A DNA stretch of 64,000 bases from Prescottella sp. R16 (GTDB lineage: Bacteria > Actinomycetota > Actinomycetes > Mycobacteriales > Mycobacteriaceae): contig NZ_CP130943.1 of assembly GCF_030656875.1 (NCBI RefSeq), forward strand, positions 3,596,001 through 3,660,000, in the 5' to 3' direction. Within the stretch, counting starts at the first letter, position 1; each line of letters opens with the position of its first letter. This document shows, piece by piece, positions 35,433-44,454 of this stretch. The notes under the pieces are model-generated. The model did not search any database. It was not told the DNA's origin and saw nothing but the letters and a program-made list of their open reading frames with translations. The position numbers were made by a program, and so were the translations under genes.

Positions 35433-36577
35433 GCGTGGTACCCCAATCGCTTGGCGGCCAGGGCGGTCAGGATCTCCGTGGTCCCGCCGCCGATTCCCAG
35501 GATGCGCATGTCGCGGTACTGCCTTTCCACCTCGGATTCGCTCATGTAGCCCATGCCGCCGAACAACTGCACGGCCTGGTTCGCGACCCATTCCCCGGCC
35601 TCGACGGCGGTGTTCTTCGCGAAGCACACCTCGGCGACGAAGTCCTCGTCGGAGGTGAGCGACCGTTCGACGAGGCTGCGGGTGTAGACGCGGGCGACGT
35701 CGGTGCGGCGGGCCATCTCCGCGAGGGTGTTCTGGACGGCCTGCCGGGAGATGAGCGGCCGGCCGAACGTGTCGCGGTCACGGCACCACTGCACGGTGAG
35801 GTCGAGGCAGCGCTGCGCGCTCGCGTACGCCTGCGCGGCCAGCGCGATACGTTCGGTGAGGAACGCCTGCGCGATCTGCGCGAAGCCCGAATTCTCCACG
35901 CCCACCAGGTTTCCCACGGGGACACGGGCGTCGACGAACGACAGTTCGGCGGTGTCCGACGCCCGCCAGCCCATCTTGTCGAGTTTGCGGGCCACCTCGA
36001 ATCCGGGTGTGCCCTTCTCGATCACGAGCAGCGAGACCCCGCCCGCTCCGCTGCCGCCGGTGCGGACCGCGGTGACCACGAAGTCGGCGCGCACCGCGGA
36101 CGTGATGAACGTCTTGGATCCGTTCACGACGTAGTGGTCGCCGTCGCGGACGGCGGTGGTGCGCAGGTGCCCGACGTCGGAGCCGCCGCCGGGTTCGGTG
36201 ATGGCGAGGGAGCCGATCTTCTCACCGGCGAGGGTGGGCCGCACCCACTTTTCGATCTGGGCCGGGTCACCGGCCGCGACGAGGTGCGGCAGCGCGATCC
36301 CACACGTGAACAGGGAGGCGAACAGGCCGCCGGACGCGCCGGCCTGGTGCATCTCCTCGCAGATGACGACGGCGTCGACGAGATCCCCGCCCTCGCCGCC
36401 GACCTGCTCGGGGAAGCCGGCGCCGAGCAGACCCAGTGCCGCGGCCCTGCGGTGCAGTTCGCGGGGGAGTTCACCGGCGCGTTCCCAGTCGCCGAGGTGC
36501 GGCAGGATGTCCTGCTCGACGAACGCGCGGACGGTCTTGCGGAGTTGTTGTCGTTCCGGGGTGTCCCACACGGTCAT
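35429..36577 (-). CDS. fadE13: Acyl-CoA dehydrogenase (FadE13-like)
   Basis: A 382-residue acyl-CoA dehydrogenase. SLAITEPGGGSDVGHLRTTA and the FITSAVRADFVV segment bind FAD, and the C-terminal QLFGGMGYMSESEVERQYRDMRILGIGGGTTEIL holds the usual catalytic and dimer contacts. It differs clearly from the other dehydrogenase in the operon, so two successive or alternative oxidation steps are likely. ATG overlaps the atuA-like stop (ATGA). Confidence 0.88.
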   Translation of the reverse strand: MTVWDTPERQQLRKTVRAFVEQDILPHLGDWERAGELPRELHRRAAALGLLGAGFPEQVGGEGGDLVDAVVICEEMHQAGASGGLFASLFTCGIALPHLVAAGDPAQIEKWVRPTLAGEKIGSLAITEPGGGSDVGHLRTTAVRDGDHYVVNGSKTFITSAVRADFVVTAVRTGGSGAGGVSLLVIEKGTPGFEVARKLDKMGWRASDTAELSFVDARVPVGNLVGVENSGFAQIAQAFLTERIALAAQAYASAQRCLDLTVQWCRDRDTFGRPLISRQAVQNTLAEMARRTDVARVYTRSLVERSLTSDEDFVAEVCFAKNTAVEAGEWVANQAVQLFGGMGYMSESEVERQYRDMRILGIGGGTTEILTALAAKRLGYHA

Positions 36578-38322
36578 GCGTGGCCCTCCTCGAGTTGGTC
36601 GGAGTAGATGGGCACGAGTGCCACCGGGATCTCGAGATGCCGGGACCGCAGCCATTCGCCGAGTCCCTTGGCCTGCGGATCGAAGCGGGCCTGGGAGGCG
36701 ACGCCGCGACCGAGGATGCCTTCGACGACGAAGTTGACGGCGCGCAGGTTGGGCAGCACGTGCCGGGTGACGGTGAGGTGTTCCGTCTCGGGCAGGAGTC
36801 GTTTCAGTTCGTCGACGGTGAGGGTGTGGACCAGCCAGCGCCAGGCGTCGTCGGTGCGCACCCACACCCCGATGTTGGCGTTGCCGCCCTTGTCACCGCT
36901 GCGGGCCGCCGCGATCGTCCCGAGCGGCGCACTCACCGTCTCGGATTCCGGAAGTGGCTCCGGCAGAGCAGGCTCCGGCAGATCCTCGAGTGATCGCGTC
37001 TCGGTACTCGGCGCGATGTCGGCGCGGGTACCGTCGGGCCGGACCGCGACGTGCGGAACCTCGCCGGCGTCGACGTATCCGGGGGTGAACACCGCGTACG
37101 GCTGGCCGTGCGACGGCGGCGCGGTGAGTGTGAAACCCGGGTAGCTGGCGAGGGCGAGTTCCACGGCGACCGACGAGAAGGCCCGCCCCACGACGTCCTG
37201 GTCGGTGTCGCGGACGGTGCACCGCAGCAGTGCGCTCGCGGTCTCCTCGGTGGCGGCGTCCGGGTGGTCGGTGCGGGCCAGTGTCCAGTCCAGCTCCGCA
37301 GGCTTGACATGCAGCCACGAATCCAGCTGTCGCCGCACGAGTTCCGCCTTGGCGTCGATGTCGAGTCCGGTGAGCACGAATGTGACCTCGTTGCGGAACC
37401 CGGCGAGCGCGTTGAGCGACACCTTGTACTGCGGCGGCGGCGCCTCCCCGCGCACCCCGCCGATCCGGACCCGGTCGGGGCCGTCACCGGACAGGGCGAT
37501 CGTGTCCATGCGCGCGGTGACGTCCGGGTTCGCGTAGCGGCCGCCGGTGATCTCGTACAGCAACTGCGCGGTGACGGTGTCGACGGTGACCGCTCCCCCG
37601 GTGCCCGCGTGTTTGGTGATCACCGACGTCCCGTCGGCGTGGATCTCGGCGATCGGGAATCCGGGGCGGGTGAGGTCGCCGATCTCGGTGAACCACGAGA
37701 AGTTGCCGCCGGTGGCCTGGGTGCCGCATTCGATGACGTGTCCCGCGACGACCGCACCGGCCAGTCGGTCGAAATCTTCACGGCCCCAGCCGAAGTGGGC
37801 TGCGGCCGGACCGACGATGACGGAGGCGTCGGTGACGCGGCCGGTGACGACGACGTCCGCGCCGGCGTGCAGGCAGTCGACGATGCCCCACGCGCCCAGG
37901 TAGGCGTTCGCGGTGAGCGGTGTGATATCGCGGTCGAGGCCGAGTTCGGCGGCGCGGGTGATGAGGTCGTCGCCCTCGACATGCGCAATCGTCGCGTGCA
38001 GGCCGAGCCTGTCGCTGACCTCGCGCAGCGCGTCGGCGAGCCCGGCCGGGTTGAGGCCGCCCGCGTTGGCGACGATCTTCACCCCCTTCTCGAGGGCGAG
38101 TCCGAGACAGTCCTCGGCTTGACGCAGAAAGGTTTTCGCGTAACCGCGGGACGGGTCCTTCAACCGGTCGCGGCCGAGGATGAGCATCGTCAGCTCGGCG
38201 AGGTAGTCGCCGGTGAGGTAGTCGAGGTCGCCGCCGGTGAGCATCTCCCGCATCGCCGAGAGCCGGTCGCCGTAGAAGCCGGAGCAGTTGCCGATCCGCA
38301 CCGGGGCTGTCCGATCTGTCAT
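36574..38322 (-). CDS. AtuA-like acyclic terpene utilization family protein (DUF1446)
   Basis: A 582-residue AtuA/DUF1446 protein: [20 protein letters not shown] at the start, [18 protein letters not shown], and [24 protein letters not shown] in the N-terminal domain; the C-terminal part has [20 protein letters not shown]. AtuA is required for citronellol/geraniol degradation in Pseudomonas but has no assigned reaction; relatives sit in leucine/isoprenoid carboxylase operons. ATG 38322 overlaps the upstream gene by 4 bases. Position matches Rv0976c in the M. tuberculosis accA2-accD2 cluster (from memory). Confidence 0.88.
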   Translation of the reverse strand: MTDRTAPVRIGNCSGFYGDRLSAMREMLTGGDLDYLTGDYLAELTMLILGRDRLKDPSRGYAKTFLRQAEDCLGLALEKGVKIVANAGGLNPAGLADALREVSDRLGLHATIAHVEGDDLITRAAELGLDRDITPLTANAYLGAWGIVDCLHAGADVVVTGRVTDASVIVGPAAAHFGWGREDFDRLAGAVVAGHVIECGTQATGGNFSWFTEIGDLTRPGFPIAEIHADGTSVITKHAGTGGAVTVDTVTAQLLYEITGGRYANPDVTARMDTIALSGDGPDRVRIGGVRGEAPPPQYKVSLNALAGFRNEVTFVLTGLDIDAKAELVRRQLDSWLHVKPAELDWTLARTDHPDAATEETASALLRCTVRDTDQDVVGRAFSSVAVELALASYPGFTLTAPPSHGQPYAVFTPGYVDAGEVPHVAVRPDGTRADIAPSTETRSLEDLPEPALPEPLPESETVSAPLGTIAAARSGDKGGNANIGVWVRTDDAWRWLVHTLTVDELKRLLPETEHLTVTRHVLPNLRAVNFVVEGILGRGVASQARFDPQAKGLGEWLRSRHLEIPVALVPIYSDQLEEGHA

Positions 38323-39122
38323 CGGCCTGCCTCCGTCGTAGTGGTGGTGGCCCGCCCGGCGCCGGGCAGGCCCGCGAACGCCTGCGCGATGTCGAGCCAG
38401 CGGTCGGCGTCGGCACCGGCCGCGGTGAGCGCGGTGTCGCTGCGGTGGATGCGCTGGGTGACGAGCAGGCAGAAGTCCTCGGCCGGGCCGGTCACCGACT
38501 GGGCGGCATCGTCCGGCCCGAAGGTCCACACGGATCCGTCGGGCACGGTGAGCACGACACGCACGTCCTCCGTGGGATGGGGCAGCTGGTGGACGTCGAA
38601 CGCGAAGTTGCGGGTACGGACGCCCAGCCGTGCGATGTGCCTCAGGCGTGCCGTCGGTGCGGGGCGGGCCCCGAGTGCGTCGGCGACGTCGCGGCCGTGT
38701 GCCCATGTCTCCATCAGCCGGGCCGTGGCCATCGAGGCTGCACTCATCGGCGGCCCGAACCACGGAATTTTGGTGCCCGGCGGAACGTCGCGCAGAACGT
38801 CGGCGAGCCGCGAGCGTCCGGCACGCCAGTCGGCGAGCAGGTCTCGGGCCGGCCGGGCCGCCTCGGCGTCGGCCCCCTCGTCGACGAAGCCGGCCGGGTT
38901 CTTCCACGCCTCGGCCACCTGCGCGGCGAACGCGTCGGTGTCGGTCGCCGCCAGCAGTGACGCCCGATCGGTCCAGTGCAGGTGCCCGATCTGGTGGGCG
39001 ATCGTCCACCCGGACGCCGGTGTCGGCGCCGCCCACTGTTCGTCCGTCAGGTCCGCGACCAGCGCGTCGAGCACATCGCCCTCCGCGCACAGGTCGCCGA
39101 CTATCTCGTTCAGGTCCGCCAC
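38319..39122 (-). CDS. TIGR03084-type DinB/mycothiol-isomerase-fold protein
   Basis: A 267-residue protein of the maleylpyruvate isomerase/DinB-like fold: [36 protein letters not shown] supplies the metal-binding His pattern, with further [15 protein letters not shown]. Relatives are mycothiol-dependent or metal-binding proteins of unknown reaction. A GTG 4 bases after GAGGAGGG is the chosen start; an upstream ATG lacks such a site. First gene of the acyl-CoA operon, overlapping the AtuA-like gene by 4 bases. Confidence 0.78.
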   Translation of the reverse strand: MADLNEIVGDLCAEGDVLDALVADLTDEQWAAPTPASGWTIAHQIGHLHWTDRASLLAATDTDAFAAQVAEAWKNPAGFVDEGADAEAARPARDLLADWRAGRSRLADVLRDVPPGTKIPWFGPPMSAASMATARLMETWAHGRDVADALGARPAPTARLRHIARLGVRTRNFAFDVHQLPHPTEDVRVVLTVPDGSVWTFGPDDAAQSVTGPAEDFCLLVTQRIHRSDTALTAAGADADRWLDIAQAFAGLPGAGRATTTTTEAGR

Positions 39123-39170
39123 ACAGCCCTCCTCGAATGCTGAGACGAGCATCACAGGTGAACGGATAAG

Positions 39171-39188
39171 AATCAAGCATGAATGATT
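39171..39188. promoter_or_regulatory. Candidate operator of the acyl-CoA operon
   Basis: AATCA and TGATT in inverted orientation with 8 bases between, about 50 bases before the first gene start and overlapping a TTGATT -35-like hexamer on the minus strand. A TetR-type site is plausible. Confidence 0.35.
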
Positions 39189-39224
39189 GTTTGTGGGGTG
39201 TGTCGGGGTGACAGGCGATCGAGA

Positions 39225-39267
39225 ACGGCCCCGGGGACCGCAGTCGTACTGCGGTCCCCGGGGCCGT
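39225..39267. terminator. Strong hairpin between the B12-uptake and acyl-CoA operons
   Basis: Perfect 20-base arms (ACGGCCCCGGGGACCGCAGT and complement) with a 3-base loop, inside an outer GAGAACGGCC/GGCCGTTCTC pairing. It lies after the 185-residue gene and before the acyl-CoA operon promoter. Confidence 0.88.
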
Positions 39268-39303
39268 CACGCAGGGCCGTTCTCGAATCTTCCGGCAGGT
39301 GGA

Positions 39304-39861
39304 TCAGCCGTGCCGGAATCCCTTCCCGGTGCGGTCCAGGTCGTCCGGTCCCAACTCCAGGAACTCGGCGCGGAGTCGATCCCACAGCGCGAGCCGGGTC
39401 CAGTCCGGCGCGTCGCGCAACTTCTGCCGGTCGGTGAGGAACGGGTTGGGCAGCATCGCGGTCATCATCTGGTCGTCCCGGCCGTTGAACAGGCGCAGCC
39501 CCCACGAGGTCGGGGCGCCGTCCTTGCCGAGCATCCGGTACATCTCCGCGCGCGAACAGCGCCGGATCCGGCCCAGCTCTGGTCCGCTCGCGGTGTGCTC
39601 GCCGATGCACAGGTGGAAGTGCCAACGTCCGAAATCGACGGTGACGTACCCGTCGAACATCGTGATGCGCTCGGGCGCGTTGGGCGCGGCCACCTCCCAT
39701 GCGGCGCCCTCGGCGAAGTTGCCGAACCAGATGTCGTCCCAATGCTCCTCGAAAAGGATGTGGACGAGCTTCAGCAGCGAGTCCTCGTCGACCGGGAACG
39801 GCCAACGCTGTTCGCGGCCGCCACTCTCGGTGGTCACGTCGACGGGTCCGGTGACGGTCAT
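39304..39861 (-). CDS. Hypothetical protein of the B12-riboswitch operon
   Basis: A 185-residue soluble protein with no signal peptide. It is rich in aromatic residues in the middle (EEHWDDIWFGNF, VDFGRWHFHLCIGEH) and ends TGKGFRHG. I do not recognise the family. A His/Cys/Trp cluster (WHFHLC) could bind metal or cofactor. It overlaps the ATPase-FhuF fusion stop by 4 bases and is the last gene under the cobalamin riboswitch, so a role in corrinoid uptake or processing is a reasonable guess, not a demonstrated one. Confidence 0.7.
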   Translation of the reverse strand: MTVTGPVDVTTESGGREQRWPFPVDEDSLLKLVHILFEEHWDDIWFGNFAEGAAWEVAAPNAPERITMFDGYVTVDFGRWHFHLCIGEHTASGPELGRIRRCSRAEMYRMLGKDGAPTSWGLRLFNGRDDQMMTAMLPNPFLTDRQKLRDAPDWTRLALWDRLRAEFLELGPDDLDRTGKGFRHG

Positions 39862-41648
39862 GCGGTTTCCTCCTCGTTACCGGTCGGACGGGTGAGCGCG
39901 CAGTCACCGCAGTAGCCCGACCCGGGGGTGCGATAGAACAGACAGCAGCTCCGCCGGCGGTAGCCGTCGCCCTCCTGGACGACGGTGTCCACGAGACGCG
40001 GATCACGCAGGATCGTCTCGGCGAAACCCTGTGCACGCAGCGCAGTCTCGGGATCGGAGCCGTCGCCGATCACCCGTGCCGCGCCCAGAAGGGCCGCTGC
40101 GGCATTGCCCCACAACAGTCGGGCCGACATCGGCTCGACGTCGCGGACGGCGTCGATCATCGGTGCGAGGTGACGGTCCATCACCATGACCCGGGCCAGG
40201 TCGACCAGCTCCGCGTGGTCGGCGCAGGACCAACCGCGGGGATCTCGGAGGTTGAGGCCGATCGTGCCGTCGTCGCACATCCACTCGAGATCGTCGGGAT
40301 CGAGATCGGGGAGCCGTCCGGTCAACACCACCCCGCCCAGCGCCGACTTCCACAGCCGCGCGGCGTAGCCGAAGAACAGCGTGGAGGCGGCCACCCGCCA
40401 CTCGGTGGGGCCGATCCGCCGACGGACGGCGTCGACGGTCTCCGCGAGGGCACCGGGGTCGTCGTACAGATCACGTGCGGGCCGCCACCGACCGGGTCCG
40501 GGAGTGCCGGACGTCGTCGCGAGATACGGACTGACCGCAGCAATTTCGGCCAGTGTCGCCGCGACGTCGTCCGGCCGCGTGACACGCAACGTCGAGCCGG
40601 GCAGCCCGCGAAGCACCTCGGGGACACCGTCGACGCCGGGGAGCCGCAGTGTGCGTCCCGCATGCCGAAGCGCGACACCGGTGTTCGTGACGTCCACCGA
40701 CAGTTCCGCGTCCGCCCCGCCGGCCTCTGCAACACCGAAGCCCTCGCGTCCGAGCAGCCGGCACGCCGCAGACACCGCCGGATCGGATCCGAAGACTCGC
40801 ACCTGTCGTTTGTCGCCGACCGCCGCGTCCAGCACGAAGACGCCCGTTGCGGCATCGAATCGCAATGCCTGCGAATCGAATACGGCACCGATTCGTCCGT
40901 CGAGCGCGAGCTGTTCGGGGGTTCCGGTATCGAGACGGCCGGTGCGGTCGAGCAGCCACACGTGGTCGGCGACGCGCAACGCCAGTTCGAGGTCGTGCGT
41001 CGACATCACGACAGCCAGGTCGTGCTCGCGGGCCGCGCGCCGCAGCAACTCGACCAACGCGACCCGCGACGGCACGTCGAGGAACGCCGTCGGTTCGTCC
41101 AGGACCAGCAGTGTCGGTTCCTGCGCGAGAGCGCGGGCGGTGAGGACGCGCTGGCGTTCGCCGTCGGACATCTCGGATACCGGCCGGTCCGCGAGATGGG
41201 TGGCGCCGACCGCGTCGAGAGCCCACGTGACGACGGCGTGATCGCGCGGACCCATACGGCCACCGAGGCCCAGATGCGGAGTACGGCCGAGCCCGGCGAG
41301 TTCGCGCCCGGACAACATTCCCGGATCGACGCGTTCGGTGAGCACCACCGCGATCGCGCGAGCCACCTCGTCGGCCGCCATGTCGCGAATGTCCCTGCCG
41401 TCCAGCGTGGTCGTGCCGTCGAGTGCCGGCTGCAGACCGCAGATCGTCCGTAGCAGCGTCGACTTGCCGCTGCCGTTGGGACCGAGGAGCACCGTCAACT
41501 CGCCACGTCGGGCGGTCGCCGACAACCGGGTGGCCACGGGCCGGGCGACGGCCGGACGCAGCGCGCGACGCACCGGGTACCCGGTGGTGACTCCGTCGAG
41601 GCGGAGCGCGACATCCGAGTGTCCCGGGTTCACTGCATCGGTACTCAC
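39858..41648 (-). CDS. ABC transporter ATPase fused to FhuF-like [2Fe-2S] reductase domain
   Basis: A 596-residue two-domain protein. Residues 1-260 form a FecE/BtuD-type ATPase: Walker A GPNGSGKST (56-64), signature MSDGERQR (160-167), Walker B LLVLDEPT (180-187) and the switch His in STHDLELAL; the Q-loop glutamine appears replaced (VVLTER). The remaining 330 residues resemble siderophore-iron reductase FhuF and end in CC-x10-C-x2-C (C568, C569, C580, C583), the FhuF [2Fe-2S] motif. ATP hydrolysis would drive the FecCD-type permease; the Fe-S domain could reduce or release the imported ligand. Overlaps both neighbours by 4 bases. The riboswitch points to corrinoid rather than siderophore. 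Confidence 0.85.
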   Translation of the reverse strand: MSTDAVNPGHSDVALRLDGVTTGYPVRRALRPAVARPVATRLSATARRGELTVLLGPNGSGKSTLLRTICGLQPALDGTTTLDGRDIRDMAADEVARAIAVVLTERVDPGMLSGRELAGLGRTPHLGLGGRMGPRDHAVVTWALDAVGATHLADRPVSEMSDGERQRVLTARALAQEPTLLVLDEPTAFLDVPSRVALVELLRRAAREHDLAVVMSTHDLELALRVADHVWLLDRTGRLDTGTPEQLALDGRIGAVFDSQALRFDAATGVFVLDAAVGDKRQVRVFGSDPAVSAACRLLGREGFGVAEAGGADAELSVDVTNTGVALRHAGRTLRLPGVDGVPEVLRGLPGSTLRVTRPDDVAATLAEIAAVSPYLATTSGTPGPGRWRPARDLYDDPGALAETVDAVRRRIGPTEWRVAASTLFFGYAARLWKSALGGVVLTGRLPDLDPDDLEWMCDDGTIGLNLRDPRGWSCADHAELVDLARVMVMDRHLAPMIDAVRDVEPMSARLLWGNAAAALLGAARVIGDGSDPETALRAQGFAETILRDPRLVDTVVQEGDGYRRRSCCLFYRTPGSGYCGDCALTRPTGNEEETA

Positions 41649-42772
41649 AGGGCGGCTCCATCGACTCCACGGCGGGCCCGGATCAGCACGGTGATCACGA
41701 TCGGCGCTCCGATCATGGCGGTCACCGCGTTGAGGGGCAGGACCCGGTCACTGTTCGGTACCTGACTCACGATGCCGCATGCGAGGGCCACAGCGGACCC
41801 CATCAGCATCACCGTCGGCACGAGAGCGCGGTGATCGGATGTGCCGACGGCCAGCCGGGCCAGGTGTGGGACGGCCAGACCGAGGAAGCCGATCGGTCCG
41901 CAGAACGCCGTCGTCGCACCGGCGAGCAGCGACGCCGCGAGCAGGGTGAGCAAGCGGGTCCGGCGGACGTCGATGCCCATCGTTCGGGCGTATCCCTCGC
42001 CGAGCAGCAGTGCGTTCAAGGGGCGCACGGTGGCCAGCGCGACCACGACCGCGGCCAGCACGATCGGCGCCATGAGCGCCAGATCGGCCCAGGTCGTCGA
42101 CGCGAAACTGCCGAGACCCCACAGCAGGAACAGTTGGGCGCGAACCGGATCCGCGTACACCAGCAGCACGCTCACGATCGCGGTGGTCGCGGAGCCGACC
42201 ATGACCCCGACCAGCAGCAGCGTCACCGACGACCGCACCCAGCGCGACAACGCCAACACCAGCAGCAGGACGATCGCCGCGCCGCTCGCGGCCGCGAGCA
42301 CGACACCGGCGCGGCCCATGCCGGCGAGCCCGGCGGTGAACGAAGCCGATCCCGCGGTCCCGGCGGTGATCACGACCAGAGCGACACCCAGGCTCGCACC
42401 CGAACTCGCGCCCAGGACATAGGGATCCGCGAGTGCATTGCGGAACAGCGTCTGCATCTGCAGGCCCGCAACACCCAATGCTGCGCCGACCAGGACCGCG
42501 GTGATCGCGCGGGGCAGGCGCAGTTCGTGCACGACGACCTGCCAGCGCGGATCGGACGGTGCGGCGCCGAGGACGACGCGGATCGTGTCGGCGAGCGGGA
42601 CGCGGACCGGGCCGAGGACCAGGGCGAGCAGGAACAGCGTCACGGTCGCGGCCGTGAGGCCGACCGTGACGAGGACCGCCCGGCGGGAGAATGCTCGGGG
42701 AGCCGGCGTGGCGTCCCGCCCATCCGCGATCCCGGTGTCGGGGGCCGGCGGGCGGGTCAGGACGACCGTCAT
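41645..42772 (-). CDS. FecCD-family ABC permease (BtuC-like)
   Basis: A 375-residue integral membrane permease with about ten hydrophobic segments. FecCD hallmarks are LRLPRAITAVLVGAALGVAGLQMQTLFRNALADPYVLGASSGASLG and the cytoplasmic coupling region FCGPIGFLGLAVPHLARLAVG. It should carry cobalamin, heme or siderophore across the membrane; the B12 riboswitch upstream favours corrinoid (BtuC role). One permease gene implies a homodimer. ATG overlaps the binding-protein stop (ATGA). Confidence 0.9.
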   Translation of the reverse strand: MTVVLTRPPAPDTGIADGRDATPAPRAFSRRAVLVTVGLTAATVTLFLLALVLGPVRVPLADTIRVVLGAAPSDPRWQVVVHELRLPRAITAVLVGAALGVAGLQMQTLFRNALADPYVLGASSGASLGVALVVITAGTAGSASFTAGLAGMGRAGVVLAAASGAAIVLLLVLALSRWVRSSVTLLLVGVMVGSATTAIVSVLLVYADPVRAQLFLLWGLGSFASTTWADLALMAPIVLAAVVVALATVRPLNALLLGEGYARTMGIDVRRTRLLTLLAASLLAGATTAFCGPIGFLGLAVPHLARLAVGTSDHRALVPTVMLMGSAVALACGIVSQVPNSDRVLPLNAVTAMIGAPIVITVLIRARRGVDGAAL

Positions 42773-43968
42773 GCTCGCGGAACCTCTCGGTAGAACGCGA
42801 ACTCGTGGTTCGGTGCGAGCTCCGGATGCACGATCGCGACCAGGTCACCGAGGATCAGGTCGGGGCGCAGCACACCCAGCTGGTAGAAGTTGTTGCCGCC
42901 GGTCGGACCCATGTCCTCGGTGCCGGACCACACCCGGCCGTCCTGGACGGCGGTCAGCTGTCCGTAGCGCTGGTCCTCGGCGACCGCGTCGCCGGTGGTG
43001 GCCCAGTCGCTCATGACGATCCACAGCGGCGCGGTGCCGTTCTCGGTGTAGACGGTCTCGAAGTTCAGCTGGAGGCTGCCGGTCGCGGGGTCGCCCGCCC
43101 ACGGGTAGGTGGCGCCGGCGTCGTGCATCAGCCGGCCGATGTAGCTGCCACCGGCCGGCATGTACCACGTGCCCTGGTACATGGTGCCGTTCAGGACGGG
43201 CCTCTTCTCGGCCCCGGCGGCGACCTCGGCCACCTTCGCGTAGTCGCTGCGGATCCGGTCGTACAGCGTGGCCGCCTGCGCCTCGGTGCCCGTCAGCGCG
43301 GCCATCATCTTGACCCACTCGGCGCGGCCGAGGGCAGTGCTCTCGAGGTATTCGGCGTTCGCGACCACCGGGATGCCCGCGGCGCGCAGCTTCGCATAGG
43401 ACGGGTCGTCGGTGCCCTGTGTCATCAGGACGTCGGGATTCTCCGCGACGACCTTCTCGACGTTCACGGCCTTACCGGACGCGTACTCGGTGATCTTGCC
43501 GTCCGCGATGCGGGCCCGGATGTCGTCGCCGTTGACGTTGGCCGCGTTCGCGACACCGGTCAGGACGTCGAGCCGACCGAGTTCGGTGATCAGCGGCAGG
43601 TGCGTCGTCGACGCCGAGTACAGGCTCCGGATCGGTGTCGTGATCTTCGGTGCCGAGGCCAGGTCACCGGACAGTTCCGGGTCCGGCGCACCGCACTTGA
43701 CCAGTACATACGACTCCGGGGAGGCGCCCGGGAACGGCTGCTCGATGGTCAGCACCTGATAGCTGTCGTGGTAGTCGACGGTGAAGTTCTTCGCGTCGAA
43801 CAGGATCGACTTGTCCGGGAAGTAGTCGATGCTCGCATCGAAGTCGGTGATGCACCCCCGCGCGTCGAGCGCGGAGTCGACGTCGGTAGGGCTCGACGAG
43901 CAGGCGGTGGCGGTCAGTCCGACCGCCACGAAGGCGGTCAGGGCAGCGGTCGTGGACCGTTTGAGCAT
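42769..43968 (-). CDS. ABC substrate-binding lipoprotein (BtuF-like)
   Basis: A 399-residue periplasmic-binding-type lipoprotein. The signal peptide ends in a lipobox LTATAC (Cys near 23), and two lobes follow (HLPLITELGRLDVLTGVAN; VVAENPDVLMTQGTDDPSYAKLRAAGIPVVANAEYLESTALGRAEWVKMMAAL). It presents the ligand to the permease. Start ATG after GTGGAGAAC. Longer than E. coli BtuF, mainly in the N-terminal 90 residues. Assignment to corrinoid rests on the riboswitch, since FecB-type proteins for iron chelates look similar. Confidence 0.88.
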   Translation of the reverse strand: MLKRSTTAALTAFVAVGLTATACSSSPTDVDSALDARGCITDFDASIDYFPDKSILFDAKNFTVDYHDSYQVLTIEQPFPGASPESYVLVKCGAPDPELSGDLASAPKITTPIRSLYSASTTHLPLITELGRLDVLTGVANAANVNGDDIRARIADGKITEYASGKAVNVEKVVAENPDVLMTQGTDDPSYAKLRAAGIPVVANAEYLESTALGRAEWVKMMAALTGTEAQAATLYDRIRSDYAKVAEVAAGAEKRPVLNGTMYQGTWYMPAGGSYIGRLMHDAGATYPWAGDPATGSLQLNFETVYTENGTAPLWIVMSDWATTGDAVAEDQRYGQLTAVQDGRVWSGTEDMGPTGGNNFYQLGVLRPDLILGDLVAIVHPELAPNHEFAFYREVPRA

Positions 43969-44082
43969 GGGTTCTCCACAGTGAGCGGGCGAATGGCTTT
44001 CGGCTCGAATCGGATCCGAAAAGACACCGATCGAGGCCAGCCTGATACGACGGCGTCGACACGCCGAACGAGCGGTGAGGCG

Positions 44083-44169
44083 TCAGGCGTGGATGTGGAG
44101 AGAGTTGTCCCGGAGGAACTCACGGAGTCGCTGTCCGGCGAACTGTGGAGACGATGTGGAGCGCAGCAT
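44083..44169 (-). CDS. Possible 28-residue leader ORF downstream of the cobalamin riboswitch
   Basis: MLRSTSSPQFAGQRLREFLR... ends in NSLHIHA and lies between the riboswitch and the binding-protein gene. It has only a weak ribosome-binding site (GAGGTGGCAGG) 6 bases away. Upstream ORFs occur in some B12-controlled mycobacterial leaders. May be chance. Confidence 0.25.
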   Translation of the reverse strand: MLRSTSSPQFAGQRLREFLRDNSLHIHA

Positions 44170-44214
44170 GGTGGACCTGCCACCTCTCTCGGGGAAATCC
44201 GCCCCGAATAGGAG

Positions 44215-44372
44215 ATCGCGACGACGGGAGTCTCCTGGCTCTCGGATCATCGCTTCCCCCCGGCCTTCCGGCGTGTGGGCCGTGGCAGTGTGGAAGGTCG
44301 CTCCCCGAATACAGTGGCGGGACCGCGCCGGCATCGCACCGGCTTCCTCTTTCGTCATCACCTGACCGGTGC
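44215..44372 (-). ncRNA. Cobalamin riboswitch
   Basis: On the minus strand the conserved core GAAGCCGGTGCGA, GCCGGCGCGGTCCCGCCACT and, 90 bases later, the B12 box GAGCCAGGAGACTC appear in the right order and spacing for an adenosylcobalamin/cobalamin aptamer. A hairpin (GGGG...CCCC, near 44190-44205) follows and may serve as the expression platform. It lies about 250 bases before the binding-protein ATG. Cobalamin binding is expected to lower expression of the four-gene uptake operon. Exact 5' and 3' ends are approximate. Confidence 0.92.
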
Positions 44373-44454
44373 ATTCTTACATGCCGTCTCCGACAACCGA
44401 AAACGGCCCCGCCACCCGATTGCCATCGGTCCCGCGACGCCCGAGAACCGGAGG

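Noticed and set aside
36574..39270. An 898-codon version of the AtuA-like protein
   Set aside because: Everything before ATG 38322 is a shadow of the TIGR03084-type gene, and the ATGA overlap fixes the start.
44375..44454. A defined promoter for the riboswitch transcript
   Set aside because: Only weak TTTTCG and TAAGAA hexamers with poor fit; not reported as a feature.
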